Origin: an uncultured Paracoccaceae bacterium
GTDB lineage: Bacteria; Pseudomonadota; Alphaproteobacteria; Rhodobacterales; Rhodobacteraceae
NCBI GenBank assembly: GCA_947503765.1
Contig: CANNFA010000001.1
Coordinates: 1 to 64,000, forward strand
DNA length: 64,000 nucleotides
Reading direction: 5' to 3'
The translations under genes and the position numbers were made by a program. Positions 42,785 through 52,388 of the stretch are shown piece by piece (the first letter of the stretch is position 1; each line of letters starts with the position of its first letter). Below the pieces are notes generated by a model. That model ran no database searches. It saw nothing but the letters and a program-made list of their open reading frames with translations, and had not been told where the DNA came from.

Positions 42785-45208
42785 TCAGTCCTCGCCGTCG
42801 CCGTCGTCCGGGTTCGCTTCCAGATCCTCGCCCCGCACCTTGCGCGCGCCGTCCGGGGTCGCGGCCGAGGATGGCGCTGCCTCGGCCGGCGCGGCGGCGG
42901 TGTGCAGCGCCTCGGGGTTGCGCAGCCAGATGTCGCTCTGCGCGAACGGAATCTCGATCCCCTCGGCGGCAAAGCGTTCGGCGATCTGGTGGCGGATCTC
43001 GGTGCGCACGGGAAAGCCGTAATTGATGTCCGGCAGCACCATGCGGATCTGGAAATCAAGGCTCGACGGCCCGAATTCCAGGAAATCCACCGCCGGTTCC
43101 GGCTCCAGCGCGACAAGCGGATGGTTCATCGCGATGTCCAGCAGGATCTTCTCGACCCGCCGCGTGTCGGTGCCGTGGGCCACACGGACCCCGACGATGA
43201 TCCGCCCGACATGGTTGCCGCGGGTCCAGTTCTTGACCGCGCCCGAGATGAAATCGGCATTCGGGATGATGACGTCGTTGCGGTCGAACGTCTCGATCCG
43301 GGTGGAGCGCACGGCGATGTCCTTGACCGTGCCCATATGGCCGCCGACCTCGATCCAGTCGCCTTCGGCCACCGGCCGCTCGATCAGCAGGATGATCCCC
43401 GAGATGAAGTTCGACACGATGTTCTGCAGGCCGAACCCGATGCCGACCGACAGCGCGCCGAACACGAAGGCCAGCGCCGACAGGTCGATCCCGGCGGTCG
43501 TCACCGCGATCACCGCGCCCAGCCCGATCCCGGCATAGCCGATGCCGGACACGATCGCGTTCTGCCCGCCGGGGTCGATTTTGGTCTTCGGCAGGATGGT
43601 CGATTTCAGCGCCGCCTGGAACAGCCGCGTCGCCGCGAAGAGGATCGCGAAAACCGCCGCAAAGACAAGGAAGGTCGCGGGCGAGATCTCTATGTCTCCG
43701 ATCACGAACCCATCGCGGAACATCGCCCAGATTTCCGTCAGGTCCGTAATCCGCGCGCCCCAGATCAGCGCAAAGAGCGGGAGCGACGCCAAAACCAGCG
43801 AAAAGCTGATCACGGTGGGGGTCAATGCCTCGCTCGCGGCCTCGTTGCTGCGCCTTGTAAGCACCGCGAACAATTCCACAACGATATCGTGCAGCACCCG
43901 CAGCACACCCAGCAGCGCCAGCGACAGCGCCAGCGGCACCACCATGTGATGCGCCGCGTTGCGATAGCCGATCAGCGCCGACAGCGGCGCCAGCACCCCC
44001 AGCAGCAGCAGGCCCTGCCCGACCAGCCGCTGGCCGCGCTGCGCGAAGGTCTGATCCTCGTCTTCGGTGACATGGCGCGACAGGATCCAGCCCAGCTGCA
44101 CATAGACCAGCCCGAGCACGATGTAGAACGGAAAATAGAGGACGGCCTCGGTCCCGGCAGAGTAGTTTTCGAATTCCACCAACTGATCGAGCAGCGCCAG
44201 CCCGCCCAGCAGCAGGCCCAGCGCGGTGATGTAGAACCGCATGACGCGGGCGCTGTCGAAGGTGCCCGCCATCGGGCGCGGCGCATCCGGGTGCAGCGGA
44301 TACAGCCGCAGCCCGATCCAGCGCGCGCCGAACACGAACAGCCCGAAATACGGCAGCGCCCGCAGCAGCGTCTGGCCGCGCAGCCCCGGCATCCCGGTCG
44401 AGATCAGCGCCGCCGACAGCAGCCAGATCCCCAGCACCGGCAGCACCACCTGGAACAGCGACGTCAGGAACGCCGCCAGCCACCGCGCGCGCCCCTTCGA
44501 GCGGTCGAGTACCGTCTGCGTCAGCATCACCATGGTCGGCCGGCCCCGGATCACCAGGACCCCGGCGATCAGCACGAACAGCAGGGTCTGCGGCAGGCTT
44601 TGACGGAATTGCGCGCGCGTCGCCTCGGACGCCCAGTTGTTCTGCGCCTCGGCGATCATCGCCGCGACGCTACCGGCAAAGGCCTGCGCCGCGCCCGGCC
44701 ACAGCGCCGGGTTGGCCGGCGACGGACCGAGGCTCAGCAATTCGTCCGTCTGGCGCAGCCGGATCAGCGCGTCGATCTGCCGGACGATCCCGTCAGCGCG
44801 GCGAAACGCCTCCTCGGCGGCGCGCACCGGCGCCTGGGCCTGGGCCAGCTGCTCATTCAGGCTCCGGCGCCGATCCGCGATCTCCTCGGCCTCGGTCGCG
44901 CCCTCCTCGGGGACCGGGCCAAGCGCGTCGATCTGCCGGCGCAGCGTCTCGATCCGTGCGGCGTTCACGTCCTGCGCGGCCAGCAGCCGCTCGCGCCAGG
45001 TCACGATCTCGCCGCGCAGATCCTCCAGCGCAGCAGTCGAGGCCCGCCCCGCCGCCAGTGCCTCTTCGGCGCGCTGCGCGACCGCCTCCCAGGCGTCGTA
45101 GTCGATCGCCACCGCGGTGCCGTTCTGCGCAAACGCGCCCGGCGCCGGCAGCGCGGCCGCGCCGGCGGCCAGGCACAGGATCAGAAGGAGCCGTGCGACA
45201 AGGCGCAT
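42785..45208 (-). CDS. DUF3772/MscS-family mechanosensitive channel
   Basis: The 807-residue protein has a signal peptide, a periplasmic coiled-coil DUF3772-like region (to about residue 200), about ten transmembrane helices and the MscS pore region. The pore region shows AFVFGALSVGIGFGLQNIVSNFISGIILLIERPVAEGDWIEV and VRSTRIETFDRNDVIIPNADFIS. The C-terminal tail is acidic. It is the last gene of the phr-trgA-trgB-cysK run; its ATG shares a base with the cysK stop (TGATG). Confidence 0.92.
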   Translation of the reverse strand: MRLVARLLLILCLAAGAAALPAPGAFAQNGTAVAIDYDAWEAVAQRAEEALAAGRASTAALEDLRGEIVTWRERLLAAQDVNAARIETLRRQIDALGPVPEEGATEAEEIADRRRSLNEQLAQAQAPVRAAEEAFRRADGIVRQIDALIRLRQTDELLSLGPSPANPALWPGAAQAFAGSVAAMIAEAQNNWASEATRAQFRQSLPQTLLFVLIAGVLVIRGRPTMVMLTQTVLDRSKGRARWLAAFLTSLFQVVLPVLGIWLLSAALISTGMPGLRGQTLLRALPYFGLFVFGARWIGLRLYPLHPDAPRPMAGTFDSARVMRFYITALGLLLGGLALLDQLVEFENYSAGTEAVLYFPFYIVLGLVYVQLGWILSRHVTEDEDQTFAQRGQRLVGQGLLLLGVLAPLSALIGYRNAAHHMVVPLALSLALLGVLRVLHDIVVELFAVLTRRSNEAASEALTPTVISFSLVLASLPLFALIWGARITDLTEIWAMFRDGFVIGDIEISPATFLVFAAVFAILFAATRLFQAALKSTILPKTKIDPGGQNAIVSGIGYAGIGLGAVIAVTTAGIDLSALAFVFGALSVGIGFGLQNIVSNFISGIILLIERPVAEGDWIEVGGHMGTVKDIAVRSTRIETFDRNDVIIPNADFISGAVKNWTRGNHVGRIIVGVRVAHGTDTRRVEKILLDIAMNHPLVALEPEPAVDFLEFGPSSLDFQIRMVLPDINYGFPVRTEIRHQIAERFAAEGIEIPFAQSDIWLRNPEALHTAAAPAEAAPSSAATPDGARKVRGEDLEANPDDGDGED

Positions 45209-46242
45209 CAGACGTCCTCGAAGACCTCCGGCAGGGCGCGCCTGCCGGGGCTCAGCCACTCGGGCACGGGAAGCCCCTTTTCGGCAAGGAAATCGGGGTT
45301 GTACATCTTGGACTGGTAGCGCGAGCCGTAGTCGCACAGGATCGTCGCGATGCTGTGCCCCGGCCCCATCTCGCGCGCCATGCGCACCGCGCCGGCCATG
45401 TTGATTGCGGTCGAGCCGCCCATGCACAGCCCTTCGCGGCGCAGCAGGTCGAAGGCCAGCGGCAGCGCCTCGTCGTCGGGGATCTGCCAGGCGAAATCGG
45501 GCGTCAGACCCTCGAGATTGGCGGTGATGCGCCCCTGCCCGATCCCCTCGGCGATCGAGGAGCCTTCCGATTTCAGCTCGCCCTCGGTGTAATAGCTGTA
45601 CAGCGCGGCGCCCATCGGGTCGGCAAGGCCGATCTTCACGCCCCTGGGCTGCAGCGCCGCGGCCACGCCCGCCAGCGTCCCGCCCGATCCCACGGCGCAG
45701 ACGAACCCGTCAAGCCGGCCGCCGGTCTGCTCCCACAGCTCGGGGCCCGTGGTCTCGGCATGGGCCTGCCGGTTGGCGGTGTTGTCGAACTGGTTGGCCC
45801 AGATCGCGCCCGCCGGCTCGGTCCGGCCCAGCGCCTCGGCCAGCCGGCCCGAATAGCGCACGAAATTGTTCGGGTTGCGGTAGGGCACGGCGGGCACCTG
45901 CACCAGCTCGGCACCGGCAAGGCGCAGCATGTCCTTCTTTTCCTGGCTTTGCGTCTCGGGGATCACGATCACCGTGCGGAACCCCATCGCCGCGCCGACC
46001 AGCGCCAGCCCGATCCCGGTATTGCCCGCCGTCCCCTCGACGATGGTGCCGCCGGGCGCCAGCGCGCCGCGCGCCACCGCGTCGCGGATGATGTAGAGCG
46101 CGGCACGATCCTTGACCGACTGGCCGGGGTTCAAGAACTCCGCCTTGCCCCAGATGTCGCAGCCGGTCGCCTCCGAGATCGCGTTGAGCCGGATCAGCGG
46201 CGTGCGGCCGACCGCCTCGGGCAGATCGTTGTGGACGTGCAT
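45208..46242 (-). CDS. cysK: cysteine synthase (CysK-type)
   Basis: This PLP enzyme makes cysteine from O-acetylserine and sulfide. The 344-residue protein has Lys44 in NPGQSVKDRAA, the phosphate loop GTAGNTG at 70-76 and the AVGSGGTLAG loop. In Rhodobacter, cysK lies next to trgAB and contributes to tellurite resistance; the same arrangement is seen here (trgA-trgB-cysK). Confidence 0.93.
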   Translation of the reverse strand: MHVHNDLPEAVGRTPLIRLNAISEATGCDIWGKAEFLNPGQSVKDRAALYIIRDAVARGALAPGGTIVEGTAGNTGIGLALVGAAMGFRTVIVIPETQSQEKKDMLRLAGAELVQVPAVPYRNPNNFVRYSGRLAEALGRTEPAGAIWANQFDNTANRQAHAETTGPELWEQTGGRLDGFVCAVGSGGTLAGVAAALQPRGVKIGLADPMGAALYSYYTEGELKSEGSSIAEGIGQGRITANLEGLTPDFAWQIPDDEALPLAFDLLRREGLCMGGSTAINMAGAVRMAREMGPGHSIATILCDYGSRYQSKMYNPDFLAEKGLPVPEWLSPGRRALPEVFEDV

Positions 46243-46302
46243 CAGTGCCTCCCCCGAAACGCAGCGAACAGGGCCGCTGTGTAGGGCGCGCGGGGGCGAA
46301 AC

Positions 46303-47421
46303 TCAAGCGCCGCCGCGCAGCCGCGCCCGGTGCGCGGTCAGCCACCACGCCGTCAGCACCAGCGGGCCGTTCTCTGCCTCGCCGCTGGCCAGCAGCGCCT
46401 GCAACCCCGCGAAATCCAGCACCAGCCCGCGGATATCCTCATGCTCCTCGGCGGCGCCGTGAATGCCGGCCACGCCGTCCGGCAGATCGGCGATGCCGAC
46501 ATAGGAATAAAGGTATTCCGACACCGCGCCCGGCGACGGGTAATACCGCGCCACCAGCTCCAGCGCGCCCAGCGCCAGCCCCGCCTCCTCGTGCGCCTCG
46601 CGCCGCGCCGCCACCTCGGGGGCCTCCCCGGGGTCGATCCGCCCGGCCACCGGCTCAAGGCTCCAGGGATGCCGGTCGCCGCGCATGTACGGGCCGGCGC
46701 GGAACTGCTCGATCAGCAGCACGCGGTCGCGCACCGGGTCATAGGGCAGCACCGTCACCGCGTCGCCGGCGACGAACCCCGCGCGCGTGACCGGATCGCT
46801 CATCGTGCCGTCGAACCGGCGGAACCGCAGGTCGCGCTCTTCAAGCTGAAAGAAATCGGTATAGGGCAGCCGCCGCGCCGCCGTGTCCACGTCCCGCGCG
46901 CCCAGCCCGGCGCGCAGCCGCATCGGCGCGCTGCCTGCCTGCGCCCGCGCGAACGACGCCGCGCGCACCTCCGCCTGCTCCAGATGCCGCGCGATGCGCT
47001 CCGGCGGCTCATGCGCCAGCCGCGCCGTCACCTCGCCCGCCAGCCGGAGCGCCGCCGCGCCCCAGCGCGCCTGCCAGGCGGCCGCGTCCCAGGCGCCTTC
47101 GGGCGCGTCCGCGCCGCCGTGAAAGCCGAACGCCTCCGCCATGCGCGCGCCGCCTTCCGCCTCCACCCGCAAAGCCCGGCCGCCCTGCCCGAACACCGCG
47201 CAGAACGCCGCCAGCCGGCCGCGCGCCGCATCGTCCACGCCGTCCAGCAGCAGCCCGTCCACCGCGCCCGGCCCCGGCACCAGCACCGGCCCGGCCATGC
47301 CGCCATCCCAGCGCGCCGCATAGCCCGCCAGCCGCGCCGTCACTGCCGCCGCCCCCGGAGGCAGAACGACATCGCGCAGCGGCGCATGAAGCAGGCGCCC
47401 GTACAGGAAGACCGCGTTCAT
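46303..47421 (-). CDS. trgB: TrgB: gamma-glutamylcyclotransferase-like plus NUDIX fusion
   Basis: The 372-residue protein has an N-terminal AIG2/GGCT-like domain (VFLYGRLLHAPLRDVVL, to about residue 115) and a C-terminal NUDIX hydrolase close to ADP-ribose pyrophosphatases (NUDIX box GRIDPGEAPEVAARREAHEEAGL). This layout matches the TrgB protein of the Rhodobacter tellurite locus. Its substrate is unproven. The upstream trgA stop abuts its start. Confidence 0.87.
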   Translation of the reverse strand: MNAVFLYGRLLHAPLRDVVLPPGAAAVTARLAGYAARWDGGMAGPVLVPGPGAVDGLLLDGVDDAARGRLAAFCAVFGQGGRALRVEAEGGARMAEAFGFHGGADAPEGAWDAAAWQARWGAAALRLAGEVTARLAHEPPERIARHLEQAEVRAASFARAQAGSAPMRLRAGLGARDVDTAARRLPYTDFFQLEERDLRFRRFDGTMSDPVTRAGFVAGDAVTVLPYDPVRDRVLLIEQFRAGPYMRGDRHPWSLEPVAGRIDPGEAPEVAARREAHEEAGLALGALELVARYYPSPGAVSEYLYSYVGIADLPDGVAGIHGAAEEHEDIRGLVLDFAGLQALLASGEAENGPLVLTAWWLTAHRARLRGGA

Positions 47422-47862
47422 TCAGGGCAGCCGGCGCGCAACCGCCTCGGCGATCAGCCCGGCCGCCAGCCCGCCCAGCAGCAGCGCACCCCAGACCTCG
47501 ACGGGCCGCAGGTAGACCAGATCGTCGATCGCGATCTGCATCATGCCCTTCAGCCCCTCCACCGGGCCGTCATAGGACTTGCGCAGCGACCGCTTGATCA
47601 TCTCGTAGCCGGAAAACACCAGAAGCGCCCAGAACACCAGAACCAGCGACGCCCCGAGGCCAAAGCCCAGCGACGCGCCCGCCCCCGCACCGGCGCGCGC
47701 GCCCAGGAACCGCCAGCCGACCAGCACACCGATCGTCGCGGTGATCTCGCGGAAAAAGCCGATGCGCGACTCGGGCGGCAGATGCGGGATCACCAGATGC
47801 GCGGCCACCCAGCCGAGCACGCCCATCACGATGGCGGAGACGAGTTTCGCGGCGGTGGGCAT
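47422..47862 (-). CDS. trgA: TrgA-like membrane protein
   Basis: The 146-residue inner-membrane protein has four hydrophobic helices with MPTAAKLVSAIVMGVLGWVAAHLVIPHLPP at the start and YDGPVEGLKGMMQIAIDDLVYL between helices 3 and 4. These match TrgA of the Rhodobacter tellurite locus. It lies directly before trgB (stop and start adjacent). GAGGAG precedes ATG 47862. Confidence 0.87.
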   Translation of the reverse strand: MPTAAKLVSAIVMGVLGWVAAHLVIPHLPPESRIGFFREITATIGVLVGWRFLGARAGAGAGASLGFGLGASLVLVFWALLVFSGYEMIKRSLRKSYDGPVEGLKGMMQIAIDDLVYLRPVEVWGALLLGGLAAGLIAEAVARRLP

Positions 47863-47971
47863 GGTCGGGACTCCTCGGGAAACGCCGCGCCCAGTCAACG
47901 CCAGCGCCGCGCACATCGCAAGCGCGCGCCGGCATTTTCACCCCGCCATGTCCCGGCCGCGCCACATCCCC

Positions 47972-48004
47972 GCTTCTTCTCGTCGCAAATACGCAAATCC
48001 CGCC
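47972..48004 (-). repeat. dispersed intergenic element, copy E
   Basis: Minus-strand GGATTTGCGTATTTGCGACG followed by AGAAGAAGC. It lies between phr and trgA and is collinear with both. A half-copy with CAAGGTTATTTTCCCG follows at about 48050-48068. Confidence 0.65.
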
Positions 48005-48081
48005 CTCGATCCCCGCGCGCCCCGCGCGGCGGCGCGGCGCCCCTCCACGCGGGAAAATAACCTTGCGCGGCAGCGCACCTT

Positions 48082-49506
48082 TCAGAACCCGCGCGCCTCG
48101 TAGGCGGCCAGCGCGCGCTTGCGCCCCTCGTCCAGCGCGACCACCGGGGCCGGATAATCCCGATCCGCCGACAGGCCCCAATGGCGCGGCACCGCCTCGA
48201 AATAGGACAGCGCCTCGGCCGGCGGGTTCGCCTGCCCCTCGGCGATCCAGCGGCGCAGATAGGCGCCGTCCGGGTCGAACCGTTTCGCCTGGGTGTCGGG
48301 GTTGAACACCCGGAAATAGGGCGCGGCATCCGGGCCGGACCCGGCGGTCCACTGCCAGCCCAGCGCGTTGCTGGCCGGGTCCCAGTCCACCAGGTGCTCG
48401 GCGAACCAGTCCATCCCGATCCGCCAGTGGCACATCAGGTGCTTGGTCAGGTAGCTGGCCACGATCATCCGTGCGCGGTTGTGCATCCGGCCGGTCACGT
48501 ACATCTCGCGCATCGCCGCATCGACGAATTCGATGCCGGTGCGCCCGCGCTTCCACGCGATCACCTCGGCGCGGCGTTCGTCCTCGTTCCACGGAAACGC
48601 GGCCCAATCCTCGCGCCAGTTGTCGGATGCGAGGCGCGGCGTGTGGAACACCAGGTGATAGGCGAATTCGCGCCACACAAGTTCCTTCAGCCAGGTCTCC
48701 GCGCCGACCTTGCCCTCCTCGCGGGCGCGCATCCCGGCATGCCAGCAGGTCCGCGCCGAGATCTCGCCAAGGCTCAGCGGCTCCGACAGGTTCGAGGTGC
48801 CGTCCTCGGCCGGCAGATCGCGCCTGTCCCTGTAGCGCGCGATCCCGCTTGCGATGAACGCGCCCAGCCGCCCCTGCGCCGCCGCCTCGCCGACGCGGAC
48901 GTGCCGGGCCACCACCGCCGCGCCGCGATCCATGGCGGCGCCCATGCGCCAATCCTCCAGCGCGTCGCTTTCCGGCCACGCCGCGGGCGCGCGCAGATGC
49001 GACACTGCGGGCACGGGGGCGCCCACGTCCCGATCCTTCACCGCGCGCCAGAACGGGGTGTAGACCTTGTAATAGCCGCCCTGCCCGGTCTCGACCCTCC
49101 ACGGCTCGAACAGCAGGTGGCCGGGCCAGCTTTTCGCCTCCAGCCCATCCCCGCGCAGCCCCGCCTTCACGGCACGGTCGCGCGCGACGGATTGCGGGTC
49201 ATAGGCGCGCGTCCACCAGATCGTATCGGCGCCGGTCTCCTGCGCCAGCGCGCGCAGGGTCTTCAGCGCGTCCCCGCGCCGCAGGACCAACCGGCTGCCG
49301 ATCTCCTCCAGCGCCCCGGCGATCCGCTCCAGCCCCAGCCCCAGCCGAAAGCGCGGCGCGGCGCCAAGGCCTTCCACCACCTCGTCATGCACGAAGACCG
49401 GCACCACCGGCCGGCCGCTTTCCGCGGCAGCGGCAAGGCCGGGATGGTCCGACAGGCGCAGATCGCGGCGCAGCCAGTACAGGATCGGTCGGTCGGTCAT
49501 CGGCAT
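48082..49506 (-). CDS. phrB: deoxyribodipyrimidine photolyase
   Basis: The enzyme repairs UV-induced pyrimidine dimers with blue light and FAD. The 474-residue protein has the N-terminal antenna domain (LYWLRRDLRLSDHPGL) and the FAD-binding helical domain with WLKELVWREFAYHLVFHTP, then WKRGRTGIEFVDAAMREMYVTGRMHNRARM and GSGPDAAPYFRVFNP. Class I CPD-photolyase layout. It heads the leftward run to trgA, trgB, cysK and mscS. ATG 49506 and ATG 49500 are equally possible. Confidence 0.95.
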   Translation of the reverse strand: MPMTDRPILYWLRRDLRLSDHPGLAAAAESGRPVVPVFVHDEVVEGLGAAPRFRLGLGLERIAGALEEIGSRLVLRRGDALKTLRALAQETGADTIWWTRAYDPQSVARDRAVKAGLRGDGLEAKSWPGHLLFEPWRVETGQGGYYKVYTPFWRAVKDRDVGAPVPAVSHLRAPAAWPESDALEDWRMGAAMDRGAAVVARHVRVGEAAAQGRLGAFIASGIARYRDRRDLPAEDGTSNLSEPLSLGEISARTCWHAGMRAREEGKVGAETWLKELVWREFAYHLVFHTPRLASDNWREDWAAFPWNEDERRAEVIAWKRGRTGIEFVDAAMREMYVTGRMHNRARMIVASYLTKHLMCHWRIGMDWFAEHLVDWDPASNALGWQWTAGSGPDAAPYFRVFNPDTQAKRFDPDGAYLRRWIAEGQANPPAEALSYFEAVPRHWGLSADRDYPAPVVALDEGRKRALAAYEARGF

Positions 49507-49567
49507 GTCCCCGCTTCGTGATGCGAGGAGGGTAGAGGCCGCACCGCGCCGGTCAACGGAGGACAGC

Positions 49568-50791
49568 TCAGAGTACGTGGTCGAGCGCCCGGATCAGCCG
49601 GTCCACATCGGCCTTCGACGTGTAATGCACGAAGCTCAGCCGCAGCACCCCGTGCGCCGGGTCGACGCCCAGCGCCTCGAGCGGGCGCACACCGTAGAAA
49701 TTGCCGCCCCCCGCCATGATGTCGTGCGGCGCCAGCGCCTCGGCCAGGTCGAACCCCTCGCGTTCGGCGGCGATGGCCACGGTGGGCGCGCGGTGCGTGG
49801 CCTCGCGCGGGCCGATCAGCCGGATGTCGTTGCGCGCCTTGAGGTAGTCGAGCAGCGGCTGGAGCAGCGCCGTCTCCGCCGCGCGTTGCAGATCGTGCAC
49901 CCGCGCCGCGCGCAGGCGCGGATCGCTTTCGGTGTCGAAATGGCGCGCATGGACGAGGTCGATGTAATCGGCCATCCCGGCGCAGGCGGCGACCTGCGCA
50001 TGGTCCGGCCCCGCCGGCGTCAGCCGCTTGTACAGCACATCGCCGTTAAAGAAATGCGCCTGGTTGGGCAGCCAGGTGCCCAGATCGCGCTTGATCGTCA
50101 TGATCCCCTGGTGCGGCCCGTAGGTCTTGTAGGCCGAAAACAGGTAGATATCCGCCCCCAGCGCGCCCACATCGGGCAGCCCGTGCGGCGCATAGCTGAC
50201 CCCGTCGACACAGACCGCCGCGCCCGCCGCATGGGCGATGCGGGCGATGGCGGCCACGTCGTTGATCTCGCCCACCACGTTGGAACAATGCGGAAAGCAC
50301 ACCAGCCGCACCTTGTCGTCCAGCAGCTTTTCCAGATCGGCCGGGTCGAGATGCCCGGTCTCGGGGTCGATCGTCCATTCGCGCACCTCGAAGCCGCGAT
50401 CGGCCAGCCGTCGCCAGGGGCCCGAATTGGCCTCGTGGTCCTGGTTCGTCACCACCACCGCATCGCCCGGCGCCATCGCCTCCGCGAAGGCCCGCGCCAG
50501 AACATAGGTGTTCTGCGAGGTGGACGGGCCGAAGGACAGCTCCTCGGTCTCCACGCCCAGCATCGCGGCCAGCCGCGCGCGGGCCTCGTCCATCTCCTCG
50601 CCGCCCAGCCGGCTGGCCGAAAAGGCGCCGTAGGGCTGCACCTTGCGTTCCACGAAAAAGCGGTTCAGCCGGTCGATCACCGGCTGGCACATGTACGAGC
50701 CGCCCGCATTCTCGAAGAACCCCTTGCGGCCCAGCCCCGGCACCTCGAAGGCAGGAAACTGGGCGCGGACGAAGTCGATATCGAGGGTCAT
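49568..50791 (-). CDS. class V aminotransferase / cysteine desulfurase-like PLP enzyme
   Basis: The 407-residue PLP enzyme has Lys222 (SAYKTYGPHQG), Asp196 (CVDGVSYAPHG), His119 (TNQDHEANSG) and the phosphate-binding PSTSQNTY. This fits the cysteine desulfurase-like subfamily of class V aminotransferases. No active-site cysteine loop of the NifS/SufS kind is seen, so the enzyme may act as a lyase or transaminase on another amino acid. It is divergent from the decarboxylase gene. Confidence 0.88.
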   Translation of the reverse strand: MTLDIDFVRAQFPAFEVPGLGRKGFFENAGGSYMCQPVIDRLNRFFVERKVQPYGAFSASRLGGEEMDEARARLAAMLGVETEELSFGPSTSQNTYVLARAFAEAMAPGDAVVVTNQDHEANSGPWRRLADRGFEVREWTIDPETGHLDPADLEKLLDDKVRLVCFPHCSNVVGEINDVAAIARIAHAAGAAVCVDGVSYAPHGLPDVGALGADIYLFSAYKTYGPHQGIMTIKRDLGTWLPNQAHFFNGDVLYKRLTPAGPDHAQVAACAGMADYIDLVHARHFDTESDPRLRAARVHDLQRAAETALLQPLLDYLKARNDIRLIGPREATHRAPTVAIAAEREGFDLAEALAPHDIMAGGGNFYGVRPLEALGVDPAHGVLRLSFVHYTSKADVDRLIRALDHVL

Positions 50792-50917
50792 TTCGGGGGC
50801 CTCCGGCGGCTGTTGGGTCGGGGTCCACTTGTGCCGATGCGTGCGGCGCTTTGCAACCGTACCTGCCGGGCAGGCGCGCGCTTGCCAAGCCCGCCGCGCC
50901 ATGCGCAGATTGGCGTC

Positions 50918-52318
50918 ATGAATCACGACGATCTGCGCTATTGGTCCAAACGCGCCGCCGACTGGACGCATGAATATCACACCGGCCTGCGCCGCCGCCC
51001 GGTGCGCGCCCGCACCGTCCCCGGCGCGGTCGCCGCCCGCCTGCCCGCCGCCGCGCCCGAGACCCCCGAGCCGCCCGAGGCGATCTTTGCCGATTTCGAG
51101 GCGATCGTGCCGAACGCCATGACCCATTGGCAGCATCCGCGGTTCTTCGCGTATTTCCCCGCCAATGCCGCGCCCGCCTCGATCTGGGCCGAGCAGCTGG
51201 CCAACGCGATGGCGGCCAACTGCCTGATCTGGCAGGCCAGCCCCGCCGCGACCGAGATCGAGCAGGTGACGACCGGCTGGCTGCGCCGCGCGGTGGGGCT
51301 GCCGTCAGGCTTTGTCGGCACGATCCACGACAGCGCCACCACCTGCACCCTGTCGGCGGTGATCACCATGCGCGACCGGGCGACGGGATGGGCCAGCACG
51401 CAGGACGGGCTGACCGGGCAGCGGCTGCGCATCTACGCCTCGGCGCAGACGCATTCGTCGGTGGACAAGGCGGTGCGGCTGGCCGGGATCGGCCAGGCGA
51501 ACCTCGTGAAGGTGGACACCGACACCGAATACCGGATGGACCCCGCGGCGCTGGACGCCGCGATCCGCGCCGACCTTGCGGCGGGGCATGTCCCGGCGGG
51601 GGTGGTGCTGTGCGCGGGCGGCACCTCGATCGGGGCGTTCGATCCGATCGGCGATTGCGTCGAGGTGGCGAAGGCGCACGGGCTTTACACCCATGTCGAT
51701 GCGGCCTGGGCGGGATCGGCGATGATCTGCCCGGAATTCCGCAAGCTCTGGGCCGGGATCGAGGGCGCGGACAGCATCGTGATGAACCCGCACAAGTGGC
51801 TGGGCGCGCAATTCGACTGCTCGGTGCAGTTTCTGGCCGATCCCGAGCCGCAGATCCGCTCGCTCGGGCTGAGGCCGGATTACCTGCGCAGCGATGCCGA
51901 GGACGAAATTGTCAATTTCAACGAATGGACCGTGCCGCTGGGCCGCCGGTTCCGGGCGCTTAAGCTGTGGTTCGTGCTGCGTGCCTACGGGCTGGCCGCA
52001 TTGCGCAAGCGGATCCGCAATCACGTCGCCTGGGTGGAAAAGCTGGCCGAGGTGTTCCGCGCCACGCCCGGCTTCGACATCGTGACCGAGCCGCGGCTTG
52101 CGCTGTTCACCTTCCGCCACGCGCCGCGCGGCGGCGACGCGGACGCCGCGACCGAGCGGCTGCTGGCGCGGATCAACGATGACGGGCGGATCTACCTGAC
52201 CCAGACCCGGCACGAGGGGCGCCCGGTGATCCGCGTCGCAGCCGGCACCTTCGACTGCACCGAAGACGATGTGATGAGCGTGCACGCCGTCGCGGTGGAA
52301 CTGGCCGGCGGGCTGTAG
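50918..52318 (+). CDS. PLP-dependent (aromatic amino acid-type) decarboxylase
   Basis: The 466-residue group II decarboxylase has Lys293 in MNPHKWLG, Asp261 (HVDAAWAG) and His179 (SAQTHSSVDKA). The start pattern is AMTHWQHPRFFAYFPANAAPASIWAE. These are typical of aromatic-L-amino-acid/tryptophan decarboxylases. The substrate is not known from context. ATG 50918 opens the conserved MNHDDLRYWSKRAADW. Confidence 0.92.
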   Translation: MNHDDLRYWSKRAADWTHEYHTGLRRRPVRARTVPGAVAARLPAAAPETPEPPEAIFADFEAIVPNAMTHWQHPRFFAYFPANAAPASIWAEQLANAMAANCLIWQASPAATEIEQVTTGWLRRAVGLPSGFVGTIHDSATTCTLSAVITMRDRATGWASTQDGLTGQRLRIYASAQTHSSVDKAVRLAGIGQANLVKVDTDTEYRMDPAALDAAIRADLAAGHVPAGVVLCAGGTSIGAFDPIGDCVEVAKAHGLYTHVDAAWAGSAMICPEFRKLWAGIEGADSIVMNPHKWLGAQFDCSVQFLADPEPQIRSLGLRPDYLRSDAEDEIVNFNEWTVPLGRRFRALKLWFVLRAYGLAALRKRIRNHVAWVEKLAEVFRATPGFDIVTEPRLALFTFRHAPRGGDADAATERLLARINDDGRIYLTQTRHEGRPVIRVAAGTFDCTEDDVMSVHAVAVELAGGL

Positions 52319-52337
52319 CCTGCCCCCGAACGAAAGC

Positions 52338-52364
52338 GGGCCGGAGCGGTAATTGCCCCGGCCC
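52338..52364. terminator. candidate hairpin between convergent genes
   Basis: GGGCCGG and CCGGCCC form a 7-bp stem with a 13-base loop between the decarboxylase gene and the outer-membrane protein gene. No T-run follows, so it is only a weak terminator candidate. Confidence 0.3.
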
Positions 52365-52388
52365 ATCCCGATTCCGACGAGGGGTCGA

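Noticed and set aside
42731-45319. Long open frame antisense to the large MscS channel
   Set aside because: Low-complexity Arg/Gln/His translation typical of antisense frames in GC-rich DNA.
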